Shown piece after piece: positions 22,187 through 33,299 of a stretch of 64,000 nt of DNA (position 1 is the first letter of the stretch; every line of letters begins with the position of its first letter). The notes beneath the pieces are model-generated. The model ran no database searches. It was not told the DNA's origin and was given only the letters and a program-made list of their open reading frames with translations. Origin of the DNA: Vermamoeba vermiformis (taxonomy: Eukaryota; Tubulinea; Echinamoebida); the NCBI GenBank assembly GCA_045837725.1, contig JBEWZL010000151.1, forward strand, positions 171,284-235,283. Direction: 5' to 3'. The translations under genes were made by a program, and so were the position numbers.

Positions 22187-24707
22187 ATGTCAAACGGTAA
22201 TAACCCGTGGTCAGAAAATTAGTGATCTGATCAGATTTATTGATCCAGGTATAAATGGAGACGAAGACGCAGCACGTCTAGTAATTCCTGATGAACTACT
22301 TACGGAGTACATGAGCGATGCGGAACCAGAGCTGCCCGAAAAAACCACATGGAGCACGCGACGTATTGTTGGATTCAGGTAATTTAATTTAAATATTTTT
22401 ATATTGATTCAATTACGAAATCAAATAATATGATTGTATTTATCCGAGCATAAAAAATTAGTTTTGAATTATATGAACTTTCTGATCGGTCGGAAATTTG
22501 CGGGCAATGACGGATCGGCACTAACCCATAATTACAGCTCATTTTACATGGCATTCTATTCTGCCGTAATAGTCACATTAGTAGTCCTTCTACCGCAGTA
22601 AGTACTTTCCTGTAAATTTAATTAATTGAACGTTCGCGACTTCTTCCCATCCGGATCTTTCAATCACAACTAAATTTTATTAATATAATATTATAATGTA
22701 GTCAAGTGGAAGGTTTTGTTGGCGCCGAAAATAAAGGCAAAGCGCTAGGCTCAATGCTTACAGTCGGAAATGTTTTGCTCGTAACGGCATTGCCTTTCAC
22801 GGGCTTGTTGAGCGACAAAATTTCAACACCCATTGTAAGTACAGTGTAATGCTTATATATGATACTTAACTACTCATATTAACACGATTAAACATTTTCT
22901 ATCGATTTTCTAACGAATCCAAAAAGACGATCGGATCTTTTCTAGCAATAATCCGAATGGATTTAAGCCTCAATCTTTGCATACTTATTTCCTTTTTAGG
23001 GAAAACGCAAGCCACTCGTCATTGGAGGCTCATTGTTATTTTGCGTCGGTTTGATTGGCTGTGCGCTGAGCACGAGTTACTTCATGTTGTGCATATTTTT
23101 TAGCTTGTTGTGCTTGATGAATGCTTTTCAAACACCTTCATATCAAGCAGTAGTGCAGGATTTGGTAAGCTATATATGGCCATAACTCAATCTATTGACT
23201 ACTAAACGAAAAAATATCCTCGAAAGATCCAGATCTGCAACAATTTTTTTGAAAAAACCGAAATTTTCGTTAAGAAAGCTATTTATACTATTTTATGCAA
23301 CAATCATTATATTAATTTATATCTTATAATTACAGGTGCCAGTCCAACAACGAGGAACAGTTTCGTCGGTCGTGCAATCGTTCGGACAGTTCGGAGCATT
23401 ATTAGGCGGAGTTTATGGGCTATTTTTAGGCACATATTTGTCCATTCAAAGCGTGTATTTCATTCTCGTGGCATTCTATCTCGTCGTGTTGACCATTTCC
23501 ATGCTCAGTTTTCGTGAAAAAGTGCAGCTGCCGAAACAACCTTCTAAATACGAGGAAATTGACGGAGAAATTAGAGAATATAAGCCGAGGACTATTGGTG
23601 CTTGGCTAAGAAACTTTTTTTATCCATTGAAAAGTGCCAACTTTAGGTACGACTTTTTTTCGTACATTTTTCACAGAAATTAATAATCATGATATTATTT
23701 ATCAATATTGAATTTATTGACGCGATTAGGTTTGAACTCCGATGATATTAATTCGTTTGTTTTTTTTCCTAGGTGGTTCTTAGTGATGGTGTTTTTGAAC
23801 AACTGCGGTGATTCATTGTTCCGCTCATTTTTGCAGTACTATTACCTCGATTCGTACAAAGAATTCGATTTCTTTGGCGTGTTGACATTCAACCGCGCCA
23901 CTGCTGCTTCGGGATTTTCATCGGTGATCATGTATTCTTGGTACGTGCAAAAAAATATATTAGCTATAATACGCAGTAATAATATGATGTTTTAATATTT
24001 TAATCCAAACTTCGTGTCAATGTTGCCTTTTACGTATAGCCAGAGAGATTTTTTTGGATCTGATATTTGAAATAGTAACTAATTTTTATCAATCTACTAG
24101 TGCTGTTGGCATGTCCTTATCATCGCAGTGGATTTCAAAGCGAGTTCCACGTAGAATTATGTCGTCATTTGCACAAATATTTTTCTTGACACGTACGTAG
24201 TGATTGACACAACAAAAGTCTTTAAGTTTCAGCGAATAATAATTAATCATTATCAGCGCCTATTGTCCTCATGCTGACGCAATCGTTCACATTGGATGTG
24301 TGCATGTTCATAGTGTACGGCATTGGCTACGGCATGTACAATGGAATTCTTTGGGCATTTGTCGCGGATGTGGTTGACGACTTGTTTGCGAACAGCAGAG
24401 AAGACGAACACGCGTTAATTAGCAACGCTAAAGATATGGGGTACGTTGACACCGTCAGGTTGATCAATCACGTGCTCATTATTTCCTTTTTAGGCTATGG
24501 CAAACAATCTCACTGTTGTCCAAAGTGGTCGTTCCAGGCGTGGGTGGATTCATATTAGACACATTTGAAACCATCGGCAATGAGAATGGCGTGCCGAGAC
24601 TAGGCTATATTTGTATATATTCATTAGCTGCGTTAATTTTTGTCGTCAGTGGCTTGGCTGCATTGAAAATCAAAGTCAGCAATGACAAAGTTCGGTCAAG
24701 ACACTAA
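22187..24707 (+). CDS. Major facilitator superfamily transporter
   Basis: About ten exons. A 10-nt first exon (22187-22196) probably splices to 22249, giving an acidic cytosolic N-terminus (NGDEDAARLVIPDELL). Later exons are 22462-22597, 22702-22834, 23000-23164, 23336-23646, 23773-23940, 24101-24192, 24257-24440, 24494-24707. The donor of exon 2 is unresolved: GTAATT at 22379 has the wrong phase in the best frame, while GTATTG at 22363 fits. The protein (about 510 aa) has paired sets of membrane helices and the cytosolic-loop motif GLLSDKISTPIGKRKP, a variant of MFS motif A (GxLsDrxGrr), followed by VVQDLVPVQQRGTVS. It resembles SLC45-like or general sugar/metabolite carriers. The substrate cannot be told from sequence. 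Confidence 0.8.
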
Positions 24708-24811
24708 CGAACGAAAATAACATTGTAAATACACACATTCGATGCAATCTCGAGAGAACTTATTTTTATTAATATAACAAAATCTTCTATTTACATAACG
24801 CTACTAAGTCA

Positions 24812-27373
24812 TTAATAGCATTCACCTACGTCGCACACCTCTTGCATCCATTCAGGAACAGGACAAGCAAAACTATTATTTGCCGCACTGCACGAGAAGA
24901 GATTTGGCATGCTCGTGTTGAAAATGTCAGGCGAAACAGAAGTGAAGTAATTGTGCGCGATGCCCAACCAAGCGAAGCCTTCTAAGCTTTCGTAAGGCAA
25001 AGTGAACTCGCCCGTGAAGTTATTGTAGCTGATGACGAGTGACTCCAACTTCTTGAGCGAGAGAATTGACGTGATTGAGCCGGTCAGACGGTTCACAGCA
25101 ACTCCGATCTCTTTCAGTGCTGGACTGCTGAACGCGGGTATTGTGCCTTGCAAGCGGTTTCTACCAAGTTCAATGACCTCTAAGTAAGGCAAGTCCGCCA
25201 GTTCTTGAGGAATCGTGCCCTTCAAGTTCGTCTTCTCGGCACGGAACGACTTCAACTTTTTGAGCTGGGCAATGGACGCAGGAATCTCCCAAGCAGCGAA
25301 TCGATTGATGCTCAAATTTAAGTCGCTAAGATTTAACAGCGAAAACACTCCTTTGGGAATCGTTCCGTCGATCTTGTTGTCTTCAATGGCGAATACTTGC
25401 AAATTCTTCAACTTTTCAAGCGACTCTGGAATCGGTCCTGATAATTTGTTGAAAGACAGAACCAATCGCTCTAAGAACTCCAAGTCACCAATCGATGCAG
25501 GAATTGTGCCTTGCAACGAGAATCCGGCCAACTGTAGACCCTTCACGCGCTGATTATCGTTGCATTCAACACCGTCCCACTTGCAGATTGACGGCCATTG
25601 CGTCCACCCGTCTTGTGTCATCCAATTTGAGCCATTTGTCGCGTTGTAGAGCTCTTCGAGTATCAATCTTTCGTACGCTAGTGGCTCGGAAGGAGGCTTC
25701 GAAACGCCAGGAGAGGCAGGCGGAGAAATAGGACTGAGGGGCTTAGTGGAATTGATCTTCTCGATGTAGGGCATGACAAAAAAGAAGCCAATCGCGGCAC
25801 TGACGATGAGCAAGGTCGCTACTGAGACACCAATCAGCCACCGCAGGTGCACATTCTTGGAGCCAGATCTGGCTTGAACCTCGAAAGGTGTCACGTGACC
25901 GCCGTTCACTGAATGATCTGAGTACTGCTTCCTCTTTCTTTGTTCTTTCTTCATGAACTCGGTGTAAAGCATGTCGACCACTTGATGGATCTGGTCTGTC
26001 TTCGAGTTGAGTTGATCAATGTCTTTGAAGTTCTGTTTGATCGATTCGCTCAGATAAGGTATCAATGACTCGTAGTCCACATGCAAGATACCATCGATCA
26101 GTTGCACTGCTTGAGGAACAACACTTTCAATCTGTTGTGCAATGTAGCCCACGAATCGTCTGTTTGAATCGTTGTTGCCGCGCACTCCTTCTTTGAACTT
26201 GTATTCGACTCCATCGATCTTCATCAGAACTTCACGTGGGTTACGATCTAAAAATAGAAATTTAAATTTTGTGGATATTAATGACTTTTTATCGTTAAAA
26301 GGTACCTTGTGCCAATAATTTAATGTCCTCTTTTATATTAATGTCCGACGCTTTATAGAAATTCAACGCTCTGAAATTTCCAATAACTTCAGCATTGCCA
26401 TTGTATAATACCATAAAATGATCGTCATGGAGATATTCCCTAAAAGATTCTATTTAGATTTTCGTTCTTTTGGTCAGATCCAAATTTGGAAAATTAAGCT
26501 AGAAAATTGTGTGGCACATACGGAGCATGCATAATCTGTCGTTCGTTGATAGGATAATGCTCAATACTTAAATAAAAGTTAGTAATACGTTGGGAGATTA
26601 ATTAACGAAGATCTCTTACTCTAGAACGTGCTCGGGTGATTCAAATGCCTCAAAACTTCCCTCTCCCTCTGAAGTGTTATTTGCAGGCATCATTAAACTA
26701 TCGTCATCTTCGTAAGGTGATGAATAATAATTTGGGGAAGGTTCAGATGAACTTTGCACGGGATCGGCTTTGAATTCTGTCACATGCCATTGAATAGGAA
26801 CGACCACTAATTAAGTAATTATAAATATATAGAACGAATTTAGCAATTTATATTGATTTGTATCGATATAGCTTTTTGGGCTAGGCACATCAGGGTCTTT
26901 GTTTACTTACCTTCTGGTTCTAATCCAGAAACTTCTTCTGCCACGCGTCGTTTAGGTAATAATTTGCATATTGTTGAGCTTCCGGTGCTTAGAAGCTTGC
27001 CAGTTCCAGAGAAACAATTAACGTGGAATCTGATCGCGTTATGTTTGACACGTCTAAAATCAAAAACTCCAGGCTCCACTTTTAGCTGTAAAATTAATCC
27101 TTCTATTATTGTTGAATTTGCTTTGGTCTGAAAGCGGTAAGGACTTCGTTTTGCCCACGAGATGCCATCTGGTGTTATGGCTTCTGTTCCTCCTTCACAT
27201 TTAATCAATTGAACTTGATAATGCCAACTTTCATTAATGTCTGTCTTCGTTAATGTTAATCCAAAGCTTGGTGCTGTTGTTTGTGTAAACGCAAATCCGC
27301 GAGCTTCTCCTCCACCAAGAGGTATAAAGAGCTGAAAGTTGTTTTTAACGTGGATCTGCTGTTGCTGCATCAT
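24812..27373 (-). CDS. MYRF-like membrane-tethered factor with LRR ectodomain, paralogue 1
   Basis: Five exons 26911-27373, 26620-26806, 26522-26566, 26306-26439, 24812-26247; 754 aa in phase. Residues 1-150 form a beta-rich domain ending in a basic LLPKRR, placed where MYRF proteins carry their Ndt80/PhoG-type DNA-binding domain. An acidic linker (YSSPYEDDDSLM) follows. Residues about 220-375 are a peptidase S74 (intramolecular chaperone auto-processing) domain: KASDINIKEDIKLL carries the Ser (about 263) and Lys (about 268) of the dyad, followed by FVGYIAQQIESVVPQAV. Then come a coiled coil, one transmembrane helix (about 413-437), a proline-rich stem and a plant-type LRR domain (cap NATNGSNWM; repeats like LSGPIPESLEKLKNLQ). 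By analogy with MYRF, trimerisation triggers cis-cleavage that frees the N-terminal part for the nucleus. The LRR would face the lumen or outside. DNA binding is inferred. Confidence 0.85.
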
Positions 27374-27798
27374 CGCGCAATTGTAACTTTAAGTTAATTA
27401 ACCGCAGAAGAAAAATTTGTTCTGGATAACCCACATGTCAGCGCGAATGTCAATTGTCACTGGCAGTTTACGTAAACTGGCCGGACCTACCGAAGAGCAT
27501 GCAACGTCTGCCACTAGATTATGCTCTTGACATCCAAATCGCTAGTTCTACGCTTTAAATGGCTCCGCGGAGCAATCGTACACCGAAAATATCGTCTCCC
27601 TTCTTCGGAACAAGCTGAAAAGGTCAGAATTCACTTCGGACCGGTAGGAATATATTTATTATTAAATGTAATAATTTTGTGCCACTGAGAGTCACTGCGT
27701 TCGAACATTCAATTGACAAAACCGATGTTCGTTGGGAATCACAATTTCCTCCTTTTCCGAACTGCGTTTACTAAGCTATTATATTACATTTTAAACAA
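27374..27798. promoter_or_regulatory. Promoter spacer of S74-LRR gene 1
   Basis: 425 bases upstream of the 24812-27373 gene and downstream of the next paralogue. No gene seen and no motif I can name. Confidence 0.4.
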
Positions 27799-30458
27799 TT
27801 ATACACATCTACCGTGACATTTCTTCACCCAATTTGGAACAGGGCACGCGAACTCGTTCAGCGAAACGTCGCAGAGGCGCATGGCCGTTACATTCGGGAC
27901 GCTACTTGATGAAACCGAATTGAACAAGTTAAGCGATATATCTAGGTAATTAAGACTCGCCATAATATCTTGGCTAAGAGAAAACTCGCCACTGAAGCTA
28001 TTGGCGGATAAATCCAGTTTGTGTAAGTTGTGCAGATCCGCGAGAGCCTGCAAGCCACCACTGAAGTTATTCATTTTGAGTATCAAATCGGTAATAGTAG
28101 CCGGCAAGTGCGGGATGGATCCGCTGAGATAGTTGTTTTCCACGTCAAGCTCTTCTAGCGCTGTGTTCGCAAAGCTGGGCAGAGTGCCGTAAAGATGGTT
28201 GCTAGGCAACTTGAGAAAAGTCAAGTTAGCCAACGATCCAAGCTCTTCGGGGATTGTTCCAACAATGTTGCAGCCATCCAGCATTACGTTGTTGAGACTT
28301 TTACCGTATGTGATACCCGACGGCAATTCCCAAGGAGAAAATCTGTTGCCTTCGAGTAGCAAATTCTGAAGCGCGGGCATCGAGAAGATCGCTGCAGGCA
28401 CTGTTCCTTGAAGAAGAGCGCCGGTGAAGCTGATATGCTCGAGGTGTTGCAGCGAGGAAATAGCATCGGGTATCGAGCCGTCTAGGGGAGATACCTCCAT
28501 AGCTAACGTTTGGAGTTGATCGAGTTTGGCAATGGAAGCAGGAATTGAACCTGCGAGACCATTTGCAGTAAAGAAAAGTTCGACAACTCTGCCTTCGGTA
28601 TTACACGAGACTCCATACCACTCGCAAACAGACGTGTTCGACATCCAATTGCGCGAGTTGTACCAGCCCCTGCCTTCCATCTGTCTGTAGAAATCTACTA
28701 GAGCAGCAAGATCTTGAAGCTGCCCAGCTGTTAGCGGTGGTGGTGTTGCAACAGGAGAGGTGACTGCTGGAGATGGGGTCACAACAGGATTTGATGGTGC
28801 AGGAGAAGTGACGACTGGCGACGGTGGACTTGGATTCGTGGGTTGATCGCGAGAATTGAAAATAGGCCAAACGAACATAACACCAACAGCAATGGAGATT
28901 ATTAGAAGTACTGCCATTGACGTGCCAAAGATCCACTTCCAAGGCCTCTTTCGTGGTCGATACTCGCGAACATCGTCAAAGCTGGAATATTTGCCTCCAC
29001 TGTGCGGATAGTCGCCTGCATTCTGACTTCTTTTGTTGTCTTTCTTCATGAACTCGGTGTAAAGCATGTCAACCACTTGGTGGATCTGGTCTGTCTTCGA
29101 GTTGAGTTGATCAATATCTTTGAAGTTCTGTTTGATCGATTCGCTCAGATAAGGTATCAACGACTCGTAGTCCACGTGCAAGATACCATCGATCAGTTGA
29201 ACTGCTTGAGGAACAACACTTTCAATCTGTTGTGCAATGTAGCCCACGAATCGTCTGTTTGAATCGTTGTTGCCGCGCACTCCTTCTTTGAACTTGTATT
29301 CGACACCATCGATCTTCATCAGAACGTCACGTGGATTACGATCTTGCATTAATTAAAGTTAAAACTAACGTTGAAAATAACGAGATATTTTACCTTGGCT
29401 GAGTAACCGAATGTCCTCCTTGATGTTGATGTCCGACGCTTTGTAAAAGTTCAACGCTCTGAAATTTCCAATAACCTCAGCATTGCCATTATATAGGACC
29501 ATATATTGGCTGTCTTGATCAAAGCGGCTAAAAAATCAAGTTAGTTTGGATCCGTCACATGCGCGTAATGTTCAAGTACTTACACAGGATGCATTAGGAC
29601 GCCATCGTGGTCACCTTCGATATGAAATGTAGCCAAGGACCCTCGACCTCTTTCGAAGTGTTCCATCTTTCTAGAAGATAAACGTGTCGTGAGCAAGGTG
29701 CCAAAACATGGCAGATCTAAACGTACCCGTAATATTTCTCGTCTTTCGTAATTTCAAAGCTATCATCCTGCGGAGTATTTAACGCCATTACACTGTCTTC
29801 GTCTTCATCGTACGGTGATGAATAAACTTGTTGAGGAGGTGAAGGCTCTTCGGAGCTCGCTGCAATGCTACTAATGTCATTTTGCAGCCATACGACTGGG
29901 ACAATAACTGCATTGCAAGAATAAATATTGTGTTAGCAAATGTGAACGAAAATACTTGTGCACTGAATCAGATCCGCCAGATCAAATCAGAATCAATTAT
30001 CTATTTAATTTACCCTCATCCTCCGCGTCTTCGTCAGCTACTCTTCGTTTAGGTAATAATTGATAGACTGAAGAGGTGGCTTGGTTCAATAGAACGCCTG
30101 AACTGTAACAATTAACATTGAATCTGATCAGTCGTTGTTTGACACGTCTGAAATCGAATACGCCCGGCACAACTTTGCATTGAAATATTACGCCCTCAAC
30201 TACTGATGAATTTTCCTTGGTTTGGAATCGATAAGGGCTGCGTTTCGCCCAAGCTAAGCCGTCAGATTGCGACTCTCGACCATTCTCGTCAATTGTAATT
30301 AGCTCTACTTGATAATGACAACTTTCATTAGTATCTTGTTTTGTTAAAGTCAAACCGAAACTTGGTATTGTTGTTTGGGTGAAGGCAAATCCACCAGCAT
30401 CTCCACCGCCAAGAGGAATAAACAATTGAAATATATTCTTAATATGCAACTGTTGCAT
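27799..30458 (-). CDS. MYRF-like membrane-tethered factor with LRR ectodomain, paralogue 2
   Basis: Five exons 30014-30458, 29727-29907, 29584-29670, 29394-29527, 27799-29342; 796 aa in phase. Same order as the neighbour: N-terminal beta domain ending LLPKRRV, acidic linker (YSSPYDEDEDSVM), S74 domain with KASDINIKEDI (Ser-Lys dyad), coiled coil, transmembrane helix (about 418-442), a long P/S/T stem (SPAPSNPVVTPSPAVTSPV) and a plant-type LRR domain (about 480-796). Around 100 residues of the S74/coiled-coil part (MKIDGVEYKF to YTEFMKK) are identical to paralogue 1, whereas the N-terminal and LRR domains are far less alike. The extra exon 29584-29670 inserts a loop before the S74 core. Likely role: transcription factor held at a membrane until self-cleavage. 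Whether LRR ligands control cleavage is unknown. Confidence 0.85.
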
Positions 30459-31088
30459 TGTGTTGCAAAAAGGGTCGAAAAAACGAACGGAAACTGGCAG
30501 CTTGCACCCGTTAGCACAAGTACCCGACGAACGGGAACTTTGATTTTGACGAATAAATTAGGTGCAGTATAATTAAGTAAATTGTTCGCGTGAACATAAG
30601 AATCAAAATAGCTCGGAATGTGATGGCAAATTGCAGATTAAAGGAAGCGTAACCTGGTTTGATCAAACCAACAAGAATAAAATATAAAACCCAATATACA
30701 TACGGGTGCTACGATTTTTAGGTTAAACTATGCGCATTAGTAAATATTGAAGAGAGCTTACCAAAACCAAAACTGTCACCAAATCTAACCGTTACAACCT
30801 GCCCACCCTTCCCCACAATCGTTCGTGTGTATTTCATTCTGCAGCACGGAGGACGTTGTGATCAAATAAATATTATTACGCAAGAATTTGAGCCCGTGTA
30901 CCAAGATTCACCACGTCCACCGCGATTCGTTATGAAGAGGAACCAATGATGACAGATAGAGGCTTACAAATAAACAACTCATGCGTGTGTTGGTGTCACT
31001 TTGTGGTGACCTTGGTCTTGAGCGACTGATTGTGGCTTCTCAGCAGTTTTTTTCTTTGAACCTCTGATCAACAACACCTCATAGCAAT
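30459..31088. promoter_or_regulatory. Divergent promoter region, S74-LRR gene 2 and Rab-like gene
   Basis: 630 bases between two divergent starts. There is no open frame with coding composition. It is AT-rich in the middle and contains no motif I can name. Confidence 0.45.
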
Positions 31089-32809
31089 ATGGGTTGCCTA
31101 AACAGTAAAGGAGGAGGCAAAAAGGGCAACGATAATGCCACCAATGGCGGCGGTGATAGCAAACAAACACTGGCCAACACCGGAGGCGGCAAAGCGTATG
31201 TGGAAGCAGAATCCTTCTGGTCAATAGTTTAATCACAGATTAATATTGAATAAATGACAAAAAATACCAATGATAATACAACCTATCATCAAGCAAATTA
31301 TCAGACCACGAAGAGATAGAACGTCGAATCTCAAAAAGATTTTTATAACGCCTATTTAACCTTAAATACTAATCAAGCGATTTATATTTAGTGCTACTGT
31401 GAATATTGTATTTGCAGGCGATCCTGGTACGTTAATTAAGACTAATTGGACCAAATATTGTAACGTTACTGATTTGAATCAAAACCGACAGGCGTTGGAA
31501 AAACATCAATTATTGGTCGATTTAAGGTAAATATTGTTTAAATATGTCCACAATGTTCATTTATGAATGTTTACCAACGAATTCCGGCGGAGGAAAAATA
31601 ATTCGTGAAGACGCGGCTCAACTCGATCTACTCAAATAATGACACAAAAATCTATTCAACAATCAGAATATGATATTTCCATATTATTTATCATGTTTAT
31701 AGGGTTTCGATCAAAACAGCAATTAACTGAATTTCTTTTAGGATGGAGTTTTTGGCGAGGCTTCAAGCGCAACCACACAAGGAGAATCTATCAAGAAGAA
31801 TATTACTATTGATGGCGATAATATTGAACTCCGAATTGTAAGTTAACTCGAAGATTTTTGCCTAATCCAGCCTTTATCCGATCTAACCCGCTTTCCGTTT
31901 TAAACTATTAATAGCATTCTTGACTTAAATTTTGATCAAAATAAGCAAATTATTTATATTACAAGACATTTCTCGCCTGATTTCTCTCGCGCCCATCAAA
32001 TATTTCAATGGGAGTTGCCAAAAACGGCACCATGCCAAAATGAATGCTAATTCCTTATTTTTCATTTTAGTGGGATACCGGAGGTCAAGAACGTTACACA
32101 AACATTACTTCATCGTACTACCGATTCGCAGATCTCGTCGTGATGGTTTACGATGTTTCAAACAAAGAAACTTTCGAACATTTGCGCAACTGGAAGGAAC
32201 AAGTCGATCGATATTGCCCTGACAGCTCGATCAAGATGGTTGTTGGCAACAAAACCGTAAGTACTATTTATATGACAGACAACTGGACATTAGATCCATG
32301 TCTGGACAGTCAGACCGCCAATTTTGACCGGTGACTGGTTGCTTATTTGCCGATTAATCGTTGGCATGCTTAAATTGCGAGCCGTGTCTTTCACGTGAAA
32401 TAATTATCGAAATTAATACGGCAATCATTATATTTAAATTTCCGTTTGGTCTTTTTTGCATCGATGCACACTATTTCAGCACGATGCTGTTCAGTATGTC
32501 AATGCAGAGTACTAACATAGAGGCATTTAATTAATAGGACTTGTCGTCTGTTGTCGATAGTGGTGAAGCTTCGGTAAGTCTTTATATATATTTAGATAAA
32601 ATATTTTTGGTTCGGATCACGATCCGCGATCTTCCGTGCTTTTTGTTACCTTTCTTTTTCAAGTCCATGAGTACTAATAAATCATTATTATATAGACTTT
32701 TGCATCTTCGTTGGGCTCTCAAAGCATCAACTGCTCCGCAAAGGAAGGCACGAACATTGACAAGTTGTTCGAGCTCGCTGCCAAAGAAGTTTTGAAGCAC
32801 AAGGCTTAA
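31089..32809 (+). CDS. Rab-like small GTPase with N-terminal acylation signal
   Basis: Seven exons 31089-31195, 31392-31426, 31492-31526, 31742-31837, 32071-32256, 32538-32573, 32696-32809; 202 aa. The N-terminus MGCLNSKGGGKK fits N-myristoylation at Gly2 and palmitoylation at Cys3. G1 is GDPGVGKTS, G3 is WDTGGQERY (Rab-like but DTGGQ instead of DTAGQ), G4 is GNKTDL and G5 is CSAKEG. Effector loop residues (GEASSATTQGES) do not match a standard Rab. The C-terminus ends LKHKA with no cysteine, so it cannot be prenylated. This membrane-anchor switch is the one known for plant ARA6/RABF1 and apicomplexan Rab5B. Endosomal trafficking is the likely role, by analogy. Confidence 0.85.
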
Positions 32810-33299
32810 GCCCTCGTTAGGCCTTATAATATTAAATAATAATATATTTATTTCAATTTGTTTATTAGGACGGTTTTGAACAGAGACGTAACAATTCAAA
32901 TTACGTTTTCCGTTTGAGATTGTTACATATTTTATTTGACTGACCTCCACTTGCATTAATAGTTGTTAAAAGACAATAATTAGTAAGTGGAGGGGTCATT
33001 ATATCATTAATTTAAACAAAAAAAAAGATCCGCTTGTAATTATTACTCCTGAACCAATAAAGTTCGATTTTACGGACCACTTAGCGTTCTTTATTAATTT
33101 GCTAGAAAAAGACCTAGTAAAATTGTGAGCACAATAAGCAGATCCGATTTTTTGGCCTCAATTTCAAACAAATACTGCGAAAATCAAGCACATATGTAAC
33201 TAACCTAAAATTTGTTTGCTATTTATTTAGCGCGTCAAAACTTAGTGTTAGTAAGCACTACAGCTCGGGCAACCACAACACGCGTTAAGTCATCGAAGG
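32810..33299. other. Intergenic spacer before CDC123
   Basis: 490 bases, AT-rich, holding two copies of the recurrent AGATCCG heptamer (33026-33032, 33140-33146). No gene seen. Confidence 0.5.
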
